Source of the DNA: Candidatus Omnitrophota bacterium
GTDB lineage: Bacteria > Omnitrophota > Gorgyraeia > B26-G9
Reading direction: 5' to 3'
Assembly (NCBI GenBank): GCA_030630245.1
Contig: DAOVNL010000079.1
Span: forward strand, 1 to 5,196
DNA length: 5,196 nucleotides
In this document: piece by piece, positions 1 to 5,196 of the stretch
Layout: every line of letters begins with the position of its first letter
Position numbering within the stretch: the first letter of the stretch is position 1
Notes under the pieces: generated by a model
What the model was told of the DNA's origin: nothing
The model's input: only the letters and a program-made list of their open reading frames with translations
Database searches by the model: none
Translations under genes and position numbers: made by a program

Positions 1-748
1 CCTTACTCACCCCGTACCGTATCGCGTACTCGCGTAAGGAAGGGAACAACCCCGCCTTCTGGCGTTCTCTTTGTATGCGCAGAATATTCACTACATCCGC
101 GTTTTTCAAAGCCTGCGGCAAACTGGTTGTCACATTAACTCCCATTTTTTCAATGTCCTTAGGGATTAGCGTTCTCGGTCCGCACAAGGTTACGCGCGCG
201 CCCAGTTTTTTCAATCCCCAAATATTGCTGCGGGCTACTCTTGAATGGGATATATCACCGATAATCGACACGTTCAGCCCTTTGATCCTGCCTTTTTTCT
301 CTTTTATCGTAAATATATCAAGCAAGCCTTGAGTCGGGTGTTCATGGCAGCCGTCACCGGCATTTATAATGGACGATCTCACACAACCTGACAAAGTTTG
401 AGCAATACCGCTTGCCGAATGCCTGATGATTATCACATCAACCTGCATAGCCTCGATATTTTTCATCGTATCTTTTACGGTCTCGCCTTTTTTGATTGCG
501 CTTGTTGAAGTAGCTATGCTTAGTGTATCCGCGCTTAATCTTTTGGCGGCAAGCTCAAAGCTGAAACGCGTTCTGGTAGATGGTTCAAAGAAAAAAAGTA
601 CTATTGTCTTTCCCCTTAAAGTAGGGACCTTCTTAACCTTACGAGTTGATATCTCTTTAAAAGACGCCGCGGTTTCAAGGATCAGGTCTATTTCATCCTT
701 GCTTAAAACTTCAAGCCCTATAAGATCTTTTTTCGTCCACCCGTTCAT
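1..748 (-). CDS. pyrB: Aspartate carbamoyltransferase catalytic chain, 3' end cut off by window edge
   Basis: PyrB condenses carbamoyl phosphate with L-aspartate to give N-carbamoyl-aspartate, the first committed step of de novo pyrimidine synthesis, in the cytoplasm. I translated 249 codons from the ATG at 748. The carbamoyl-phosphate motif STRTR is at residues 57-61 (in FFEPSTRTRFSFE), the loop lysine motif KKGET at 86-90, RHSASG at 109-114, HPTQ at 137-140, HSRVARSN at 168-175, and the aspartate-binding LRIQRER at 223-229. All expected active-site positions in this part are present. The family is usually a little over 300 residues, so about 60 C-terminal residues lie beyond the left edge. 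The start follows the pyrR stop by one base, and AAGGA (758-754) sits five bases upstream, so the gene is co-transcribed and probably translationally coupled to pyrR. The motifs distinguish it from ornithine carbamoyltransferase. Whether a regulatory PyrI or a PyrC follows cannot be seen. Confidence 0.97.
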   Translation of the reverse strand, partial: MNGWTKKDLIGLEVLSKDEIDLILETAASFKEISTRKVKKVPTLRGKTIVLFFFEPSTRTRFSFELAAKRLSADTLSIATSTSAIKKGETVKDTMKNIEAMQVDVIIIRHSASGIAQTLSGCVRSSIINAGDGCHEHPTQGLLDIFTIKEKKGRIKGLNVSIIGDISHSRVARSNIWGLKKLGARVTLCGPRTLIPKDIEKMGVNVTTSLPQALKNADVVNILRIQRERQKAGLFPSLREYAIRYGVSK

Positions 749-749
749 C

Positions 750-1301
750 TCATTCCTTTTCTTTGCTAAAGAGGACTACTTCCTCTTTAGCATCAACTTC
801 CTTTAGCCTGACTTCAACACTTTCATCTAAAGTTGTCGGTACATTTTTCCCCACATAATCAGCGCGTATGGGCAGTTCCCTGTGCCCCCGGTCAACTAAA
901 ACGGCCAGCTGAATATTTTTCGGCCGGCCTAAGTCTATAAGCTCATCAAGAGCACACCTTATTGTGCGGCCCGTAAACAGGACATCATCCACCAGGACAA
1001 CTATCTTATCGTTAATATCAAAATTTATCTTTGTGCTATGTACTACCGGACAGGTATCAATCATGGTCAGGTCATCGCGGTAAAGCGTAATATCAAGGAT
1101 GCCCAGCGGTATTTCATTGCCGTCGATTTCTTTGATCATCTTTACTATACGGCTGGCAAGATTCGCCCCCCTGTTGCGTATACCCACAACAGCAATTTCA
1201 TTTGTGCCCTTATTTCTTTCTAATATCTCATGACTTATACGCATTAAGGTGCGTTTGATCATCTGCTCATCCATTAACTTTGATTTCTCTTTTAGCGTCA
1301 T
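750..1301 (-). CDS. pyrR: Bifunctional pyr operon attenuation regulator / uracil phosphoribosyltransferase PyrR
   Basis: PyrR is a PRTase-fold protein. In the known family it binds pyr leader RNA when loaded with UMP or UTP and promotes termination (or blocks translation); many members also convert uracil plus PRPP to UMP. The 183-residue length is normal. Visible landmarks are [20 protein letters not shown] (11-30), [10 protein letters not shown] (40-49), DITLYRDDL (70-78), the PRPP-binding loop [13 protein letters not shown] (101-113), and the conserved [20 protein letters not shown] stretch (136-155). The whole chain resembles Bacillus PyrR, including basic residues in the N-terminal region. 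The start at 1301 is supported by AAGGAG seven bases upstream and by the position of the family's N-terminal helix. Its ATG overlaps the TGA of an upstream 28-codon leader ORF (ATGA), and pyrB begins one base after its stop. A perfect PyrR-loop consensus in its own leader indicates autoregulation. Confidence 0.97.
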   Translation of the reverse strand: MTLKEKSKLMDEQMIKRTLMRISHEILERNKGTNEIAVVGIRNRGANLASRIVKMIKEIDGNEIPLGILDITLYRDDLTMIDTCPVVHSTKINFDINDKIVVLVDDVLFTGRTIRCALDELIDLGRPKNIQLAVLVDRGHRELPIRADYVGKNVPTTLDESVEVRLKEVDAKEEVVLFSKEKE

Positions 1302-1384
1302 TTATAAGCTCCTTGTCGATTAATAAAAAAAACCTGCCTTTTTGCCGGATTTCTCGCGTAAAATAAGCAGGTTTTGAATTTCAT
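1298..1384 (-). CDS. Putative 28-residue leader peptide ORF spanning the pyr attenuator
   Basis: A short ORF not assigned to any family. It starts at ATG 1384-1382 (MKFKTCLFY...) and ends ...NRQGAYK with TGA at 1300-1298, overlapping the pyrR start as ATGA. It is preceded by AAGGAG (1397-1392) with a seven-base spacer, the same arrangement as pyrR itself. The ORF runs through the entire intrinsic terminator; the U tract encodes Val18-Phe19-Phe20. The peptide is basic with several aromatics and no obvious signal sequence or stall motif. By analogy with the E. coli pyrBI leader peptide, its translation may matter more than its product: ribosomes on it would melt the terminator, and stop/start overlap would deliver ribosomes to pyrR. 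The Shine-Dalgarno is partly paired in the PyrR-binding hairpin. Chance occurrence remains possible, since an ORF this short is not rare and AAGG is also needed for the hairpin stem. Confidence 0.5.
   Translation of the reverse strand: MKFKTCLFYARNPAKRQVFFINRQGAYK
1309..1314 (-). promoter_or_regulatory. Ribosome binding site of pyrR
   Basis: The minus strand reads AAGGAG, then seven bases, then the pyrR ATG at 1301. It lies only ten bases beyond the terminator's U tract, inside the last codons of the leader ORF, so ribosomes translating that ORF would pass over it. Confidence 0.85.
1325..1375 (-). terminator. Intrinsic terminator of the pyr attenuator
   Basis: On the minus strand, AAAACCTGCTT (1375-1365) pairs with AGGCAGGTTTT (1339-1329), one pair being G-U. 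After an A-A mismatch, three further A-T pairs extend the stem. The uninterrupted run of eight Ts (1332-1325) follows the GC core. It lies between the PyrR-binding loop and the pyrR ribosome binding site, as in pyr attenuators. A candidate competing antiterminator pairs AGUAAG (1400-1395) with CUUAUU (1367-1362), using the 3' arm of the PyrR loop and the upper 5' arm of the terminator. At six base pairs including one G-U it is weak, and I could not find a stronger one by eye. Confidence 0.88.
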
Positions 1385-1391
1385 ATTGGTT

Positions 1392-1397
1392 CTCCTT
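1392..1397 (-). promoter_or_regulatory. Shine-Dalgarno of the leader ORF, partly inside the PyrR-binding hairpin
   Basis: The minus strand reads AAGGAG followed by AACCAAT and ATG (1384). Its first four bases AAGG (1397-1394) can pair with CCTT at 1424-1421 to close the PyrR-binding stem. Binding of PyrR could therefore hide this site; this is inference from base pairing. Confidence 0.55.
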
Positions 1398-1424
1398 ACT
1401 AGCCTCTCAGGACTAATTTAAAGG
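1394..1424 (-). promoter_or_regulatory. PyrR-binding loop (anti-antiterminator) of the pyr leader RNA
   Basis: AGTCCTGAGAGGCT at 1414-1401 matches all 14 positions of the PyrR recognition consensus ARUCCNGNGAGGYU. It is framed by a short upper stem (UAG 1415-1413 with CUA 1402-1400), an internal loop larger on the 5' side (UAAAU), and a lower stem CCUU/AAGG (1424-1421 with 1397-1394). This is the architecture known for PyrR sites in Bacillus pyr leaders. Binding of PyrR with UMP or UTP would stabilise this hairpin, prevent the antiterminator, and allow the terminator at 1375-1325 to form. The hairpin also takes in part of the leader ORF's Shine-Dalgarno. Confidence 0.92.
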
Positions 1425-1436
1425 TTTATTTTTTAA

Positions 1437-1465
1437 AATATAGCATATGAGACAGTCTTTGTCAA
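1437..1465 (-). promoter_or_regulatory. Sigma70-type promoter of the pyr operon
   Basis: The minus strand has TTGACA (1465-1460), a 17-base spacer, and TATATT (1442-1437): a perfect -35 with ideal spacing and a near-consensus -10. Transcription should begin around 1430, in a run of As, placing the PyrR-binding stem only a few bases into the transcript. No experimental start is available. Confidence 0.85.
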
Positions 1466-1553
1466 GTAAGTAATAAAAATTACGTGGAAATGCGGGCAGA
1501 TCCGTAAGGTCTGGCCGGGAGTTATTAAATATTCCCCGTGCAGCCGGTTACAC
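1466..1553. other. Intergenic gap between the GT-C/TPR gene and the pyr promoter
   Basis: I see no gene here. It holds a 14-base perfect palindrome GTAATaaaaATTAC (1470-1483, plus-strand reading) just upstream of the pyr -35, and a weak imperfect GC hairpin (1513-1545) without a U tract. No convincing terminator closes the upstream operon, so some readthrough into the pyr leader is possible. Confidence 0.6.
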
Positions 1554-3617
1554 CTACTTACCCCGCGGGTTGTCGGTTGATAAAGAGAGTATCTTCATAA
1601 TCTCAGAAAGTATTTCCTTTTCCCTGTCCTTTAAACCGCTGCGTTTATACAATCCAGCCAGATTATAATAGGCCTCCAGGTATTCGCCATCGAGTTCAAT
1701 CGCCTTTAAATAATGCGCCTTTGCATCATTATATTTCTTTAGTTTTTCATAAACCGCTCCCAAATGATTGTAAGCAGGCGCAAAAGTCTTATCCATGCTT
1801 TTTGCCTGCTGCAAAACCTTCAAAGCTTTTATAAACTGCTGTTTTTGAATATAGGCCGCCCCAATATTAACCATTGTCCCTACATCATCCGGATCAATAA
1901 CCATGGCCTTTTCATAATAGACCAATGCTTCATCAATTCTATTTTGCTTAGCTAAAGAAATGCCGATATTTGAATATGCGGCTGAATCATCAGCATCGCC
2001 TTTTATTGTTTCCTGAAACTTAGCTATTGCCTTTTCATACTCACCCTTTTCTAGATATAAAACTCCAAGATTATATATAGCATCAAGGTTGTTAGGATCC
2101 AAACGCTGCGCGTTTTCAAAAGACTTGAGAGCCTTTTGTATATGTCCTTTATAACGAAATGCCGCGCCAAGATTAAAAAACCAGCGCGACTTATTATCCT
2201 TAGCCACATCGAAAAATCTCGTATTCACAAAAGCAAACATTATAAATAAAAGAATCAGCGAAAGAGTTAATGTTTTATATTCCCTCTGTTTTAATTTATC
2301 AATGAACCAGACTAAAGCATTTGAAGCGAATATGATAAAATAAGGAACAACAGCTATGCGGTAGCGGCTGACAACAAAGAATATGATCATAAGTAAAAAT
2401 TGCGACAGGATAAAAAGGTCAAGCAGTATAACCGACTTCTCTCTTTTAAAAGATACCGCTATCCCAAGCAGGGCCAGCGGGCAGATTATCCCAAACGGCA
2501 AGGAAATAAAGCCTCTTGAGAAAACAAGGATCTGAAGCAAAGGCGACCAGATCCTGAAAAAATAAATACTCTGATTCTCAGGAATTTCATAAGCATTAAA
2601 AAAATAATAAAATTTACGCGCAAGCAGATTGAACCATTTTACAGGATTTCTTATAATAAACCGCATCGCTTTAAACGTCCAAAACCCGGAAACCTCAGAC
2701 GGTTTCATCTTCCTGCCTTCAATTCGCTCCGCCGTTTTTATTGAAGATACCCACACATTGTCTTTCCATCCGGAATAAGAATAATCTCTTGAGGGAGCGA
2801 TTGCCGTCTTCCCATCGGCATACGGATTATTTCCTATGTAAAGATTGATCCCCGCCGTTGATGAAAGCAAAACAAAATCCTGACCCTGAAAATAGTTGCG
2901 TATAGCAAAAGGCATCAGCATTAAAATAATTCCAACAAGAATTGACAAAAACGGGATTATTTTCTTATAGCGAAAATTTTTAACCTCCGCATTGGGTTTG
3001 TTATCAAAAAGATATACCCATAAAAGCATTAAAGGAAAAAACAGGATAACATTAGCGCTTACCTGCAGCGCTATCCCGAATAATATGCCGCAGCCAAGCC
3101 ACTTCCAAATACGAGAATTATCAATTGTATAAAGCAAAGCCAAAAGAAAACTTATATTAAAAAATATTGCCAGGCCTACATTCAGGAATTGAGCATCAAA
3201 ATGTATAAAAACACCGTAAATACTGCAGATAAAAGCGGCAATGATGCCGACATTCCTGCTGAAAACTTTTTTGCCCAGAAAATAAACCAAAACACAGTTT
3301 AATGAGCCGAGTATCATTTGCACAACTCTTGCGGCAGTAAAACCAATTCCAAAAATCTTAAATATGACAGCTATAAAATAAACATATAAAGGCACTCGCG
3401 GGGTAACCAGTCCCTTTATCAGCCAATCTCCCGCAGCAATGCGCTTAGCAAATAAATAATGAGACAGCGCATCAATTATCGGACTATCATAAAAAGGATT
3501 CTGCTTAAACTGATATAAGTAAACCAGGCGCAGGAAAAGAGCAAGCAAAAAAATCCCGCTTACCCATAGAAAATTTTTCAGTCTTATTCTGTTATTAGTC
3601 TCTTTCACTAAATTCAT
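1554..3617 (-). CDS. Multi-pass GT-C-type (ArnT/PMT-like, GT39-related) glycosyltransferase-like protein with C-terminal TPR repeats
   Basis: This is a 687-residue membrane protein. After a short basic N-terminus, hydrophobic segments occupy about 17-37, 75-91, 97-115, 123-205 (several), 219-238, 355-440 (several) and 449-465. The first external loop has the acidic pattern FYDSPIIDA (42-50) followed by AAGDW (61-65), and PRVPLYVYFI precedes the next helix; this is the layout of polyprenyl-phosphate-sugar-dependent GT-C enzymes, where an early aspartate is catalytic. YIGNNPYADGK (260-270) and SRYRIAVVPYF (417-427) are typical of this bacterial family. Residues about 477-680 form six consecutive 34-residue TPR units with the usual W/Y-N-LG-Y-A-P pattern, e.g. 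AIYNLGVLYLEKGEYEKA. TPRs suggest a protein-interaction surface; whether they face the cytoplasm or the outside is unclear from topology. The ATG overlaps the stop of the radical SAM gene (ATGA) and lacks a strong Shine-Dalgarno, implying coupled translation. The substrate and acceptor are unknown, and an O-antigen-ligase-like or non-enzymatic role is less likely but possible. Confidence 0.8.
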   Translation of the reverse strand: MNLVKETNNRIRLKNFLWVSGIFLLALFLRLVYLYQFKQNPFYDSPIIDALSHYLFAKRIAAGDWLIKGLVTPRVPLYVYFIAVIFKIFGIGFTAARVVQMILGSLNCVLVYFLGKKVFSRNVGIIAAFICSIYGVFIHFDAQFLNVGLAIFFNISFLLALLYTIDNSRIWKWLGCGILFGIALQVSANVILFFPLMLLWVYLFDNKPNAEVKNFRYKKIIPFLSILVGIILMLMPFAIRNYFQGQDFVLLSSTAGINLYIGNNPYADGKTAIAPSRDYSYSGWKDNVWVSSIKTAERIEGRKMKPSEVSGFWTFKAMRFIIRNPVKWFNLLARKFYYFFNAYEIPENQSIYFFRIWSPLLQILVFSRGFISLPFGIICPLALLGIAVSFKREKSVILLDLFILSQFLLMIIFFVVSRYRIAVVPYFIIFASNALVWFIDKLKQREYKTLTLSLILLFIMFAFVNTRFFDVAKDNKSRWFFNLGAAFRYKGHIQKALKSFENAQRLDPNNLDAIYNLGVLYLEKGEYEKAIAKFQETIKGDADDSAAYSNIGISLAKQNRIDEALVYYEKAMVIDPDDVGTMVNIGAAYIQKQQFIKALKVLQQAKSMDKTFAPAYNHLGAVYEKLKKYNDAKAHYLKAIELDGEYLEAYYNLAGLYKRSGLKDREKEILSEIMKILSLSTDNPRGK

Positions 3618-5110
3618 TTTTTTAATTCCGGCATGATAAATTTACTAAAAACTGATCTGATAAGAAAAAACGGCTTCCTCAATATAAATTTATTATAAAT
3701 CTTAAAAAATTTAAACGGATTTCTTAAAATTAATTTTAAATTATAAATCCAGTACCACCTTCTACGCAAATTCTCGAGAAATTTTTGGTCAAAACTCTTT
3801 GTCTTAAAACTTGATTTAAAATAATCAAGTTGAACCGGATCATTACTCAAATACCCTCTATCAACACACTCCTTATAAATCTCCGTCCCGGGCAGTGGAT
3901 TGGCCAAAAAAAGAGAAACCCTGTCAAGTTTGATCTTTTCCATAAACCTCAAGGTGTTATAAATTCCTTCCTTTGTTTCCTGAGGAAAACCAATAATAAA
4001 AAATCCATAGCTATCCATACCATGCTTTTTTATTAGTTTGGCAATACGCATTGATTGATCAAGATCAATAGGTTTTTTGATGATTTCACGCAGTGTTTTT
4101 TGATCACCGCTTTCAATAGCCAGAGTAATCTCATAGCAGCCGCTTTTTTTCATTAAAATTATAAGTTCCTCATCCAAAGTCTGCGCGGCAATTCCATTGG
4201 GAGTATTCCAGGTAAAATTAAATCTTTTATCAATCATGCCTTGAAATATTGTTTTTGCTCTTTGCTTGTCAAGAGTAAGATTATCATCAAAAAATTTAAT
4301 TTCTCTAATTCCCATTTTTTTTAACTCCGCCATCTCTGCAAGTACGTTCTCAGCGCTGCGCGTACGGTAGATGCGTCCCCAGAAAACAGAAGAACTGCAG
4401 AAAGAACACTTATACGGACACCCGCGGGAAGTTATCATGTTAATTGCCGGCTCCTGCCTGCTAACTAATCCCATCGGTAAACCAACTTTAAAATATTTTT
4501 TAAGCGGAAGAAGATCACGCGCAGGATAAGGAATCGCATCAATATTTTTAATGAAATCCTTTTTAGGGTTTATTTGAATTTGCTCATTGTTCCTGAATGC
4601 AATACCATCCGCTTGCTCATATGAATTGCCCGCATTAATGTTATCAAGCAAACTCTTAAAAGTCACTTCCCCTTCTCCCAGAATTATAAAATCAATTGAT
4701 GGACAAAATTTCAGGCAATCTTCAGGAAGAAATGTTGGATGAGCACCTCCCACAACAGTTAATATATCTGCTGAAACTGATTTTACACTACAGCAGATAT
4801 CAGCAACCACTTTAAACTGATTCGAATAAATACAGGAAATGCCTACAACATCAGGAGTAAATTCCTCTATCTTCCGCTTTATCTGCTCGACTGAAAGACC
4901 ATAGCACATAAAACCCTCTGTTATGGATATCTCCTGATTGTATCCTTCAATAGCAGCGTCCAAAAGCCTTACTTCATAATCATTTCGCAGGAACGCCCCG
5001 ATATAACTTATACCCAAAGGAGGCATGATTTGTTTAGGGCTCTCACAAGAAAAAATAACCGGAGCAAATATAAGTAAAACTTTTTTTATTCTTTGCTTTA
5101 TCAGTTTCAT
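3614..5110 (-). CDS. B12-binding-domain radical SAM protein (BchE/HpnP-like family)
   Basis: A 498-residue cytoplasmic, possibly membrane-associated, Fe-S enzyme. Residues about 8-165 form the cobalamin-binding-like Rossmann domain: KKVLLIFAP, the family signature PPLGISYIGAFLR (30-42), PDVVGIS (86-92), VVGGAHPTFLPED (119-131) and ILGEGE (143-148). The classic DxHxxG cobalamin motif is absent, as is common in this family, so true B12 binding is unproven. The radical SAM core begins at RGCPYKCSFC, with cysteines 231, 235 and 238 (CX3CX2C) to hold the 4Fe-4S cluster, followed by FFDDNLTLD (273-281), AIESGDQ (331-337), GFFIIGFPQET (369-379) and NPLPGTEIY (404-412). The C-terminal about 50 residues are basic and hydrophobic (LKLILRNPFKFFK), perhaps touching the membrane. 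Relatives methylate or rearrange lipids, hopanoids, tetrapyrroles, or antibiotics; the substrate cannot be chosen here. ATGA overlaps at both ends place it in an operon with both neighbours. The start lacks a strong Shine-Dalgarno, consistent with coupling. Confidence 0.9.
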   Translation of the reverse strand: MKLIKQRIKKVLLIFAPVIFSCESPKQIMPPLGISYIGAFLRNDYEVRLLDAAIEGYNQEISITEGFMCYGLSVEQIKRKIEEFTPDVVGISCIYSNQFKVVADICCSVKSVSADILTVVGGAHPTFLPEDCLKFCPSIDFIILGEGEVTFKSLLDNINAGNSYEQADGIAFRNNEQIQINPKKDFIKNIDAIPYPARDLLPLKKYFKVGLPMGLVSRQEPAINMITSRGCPYKCSFCSSSVFWGRIYRTRSAENVLAEMAELKKMGIREIKFFDDNLTLDKQRAKTIFQGMIDKRFNFTWNTPNGIAAQTLDEELIILMKKSGCYEITLAIESGDQKTLREIIKKPIDLDQSMRIAKLIKKHGMDSYGFFIIGFPQETKEGIYNTLRFMEKIKLDRVSLFLANPLPGTEIYKECVDRGYLSNDPVQLDYFKSSFKTKSFDQKFLENLRRRWYWIYNLKLILRNPFKFFKIYNKFILRKPFFLIRSVFSKFIMPELKK

Positions 5111-5196
5111 TTTCTAATAATTTTCATTACATCCACCCAAATTGTACGAAAAATCATTATGGGATGCGTCAGGATAAGCGTTAAATACTTCTTAAA
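5107..5196 (-). CDS. C-terminal fragment of an upstream gene, possibly another radical SAM protein
   Basis: The minus strand is open from the window edge for 29 codons (FKKYLTLILTHPIM...VMKIIRK) and ends with TGA at 5109-5107, overlapping the ATG of the next gene as ATGA. The fragment is basic and hydrophobic. YLTLILTHPIMIFR lines up with NLKLILRNPFKFFK near the C-terminus of the radical SAM protein downstream, which suggests a paralogue with the same tail. The piece is too short to identify, and a glycosyltransferase tail is an alternative. The clean stop/start overlap is the main support for it being a real gene. Confidence 0.6.
   Translation of the reverse strand, partial: FKKYLTLILTHPIMIFRTIWVDVMKIIRK

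Noticed and set aside
75..332. Plus-strand open frame opposite pyrB
   Set aside because: It lies antisense to strongly conserved PyrB motifs and has no recognisable domain; a shadow of the real gene.
746..753. Alternative pyrB start at ATG 753-751
   Set aside because: That frame reaches TGA after two codons; the ATG at 748 gives the full PyrB reading frame.
426..806. Plus-strand open frame opposite the pyrB start and pyrR end
   Set aside because: It spans the junction of two well-supported genes on the other strand and looks like antisense translation of them.
1038..1223. Plus-strand open frame opposite pyrR
   Set aside because: Antisense to the PyrR PRTase core; no independent support.
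1443..1465. GACA...TGTC inverted repeat within the pyr promoter
   Set aside because: Only four bases per arm, one of them part of the -35 box; too short to claim an operator.
1513..1545. Imperfect hairpin on the minus strand (GGC, TGCA bulge, CGGG paired with CCCG, GCC) just past the GT-C/TPR stop codon
   Set aside because: It has a bulge, an AT-rich loop of about 15 bases and no U tract, so I do not call it a terminator.
1764..1955. Plus-strand open frame opposite the TPR region
   Set aside because: Periodic repeats on the coding strand create open frames on the other; no ribosome site or family resemblance.
3830..4036. Plus-strand open frame opposite the radical SAM gene
   Set aside because: Antisense to conserved radical SAM motifs; no domain recognised.

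Overview
All genes in this window lie on the minus strand, so transcription runs from the right edge to the left edge. There are two blocks. The right block (about 1554-5196) is a tightly overlapping gene string: the tail of an unidentified gene, a cobalamin-binding-type radical SAM protein, and a multi-pass GT-C-type glycosyltransferase-like protein with six C-terminal TPR repeats. The left block (1-1465) is the start of a pyrimidine biosynthesis operon: a sigma70-type promoter, a PyrR-responsive attenuator leader, pyrR, and pyrB, which runs off the left edge.

The best-supported regulatory element is the pyr leader (about 1298-1430, minus strand). A TTGACA-17 bp-TATATT promoter is followed by a full match to the PyrR-binding loop consensus ARUCCNGNGAGGYU. 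Next comes an intrinsic terminator with an 11-bp stem and an 8-U tract, then the pyrR ribosome binding site. pyrR and pyrB are separated by one base, so one attenuator would control both genes. PyrR bound to UMP/UTP would be expected to stabilise the binding loop and favour termination.

The most interesting observation is a 28-codon ORF inside this leader. It has an AAGGAG Shine-Dalgarno seven bases before its ATG. Part of that Shine-Dalgarno lies in the 3' arm of the PyrR-binding hairpin. The ORF reads through the whole terminator, and its TGA overlaps the pyrR ATG as ATGA. This suggests, without proof, that PyrR could control leader translation as well as termination, and that leader translation could couple to pyrR and oppose the terminator.

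The organism is a bacterium with a fairly AT-rich genome and good Shine-Dalgarno sites. A B12-type radical SAM gene next to a GT-C/TPR membrane protein, together with a pyrR-pyrB operon, is reminiscent of uncultured lineages such as Omnitrophota or related groups. That placement is only a low-confidence guess. The right block probably builds or modifies a lipid, glycan or other envelope product, but its substrate cannot be read from the sequence.
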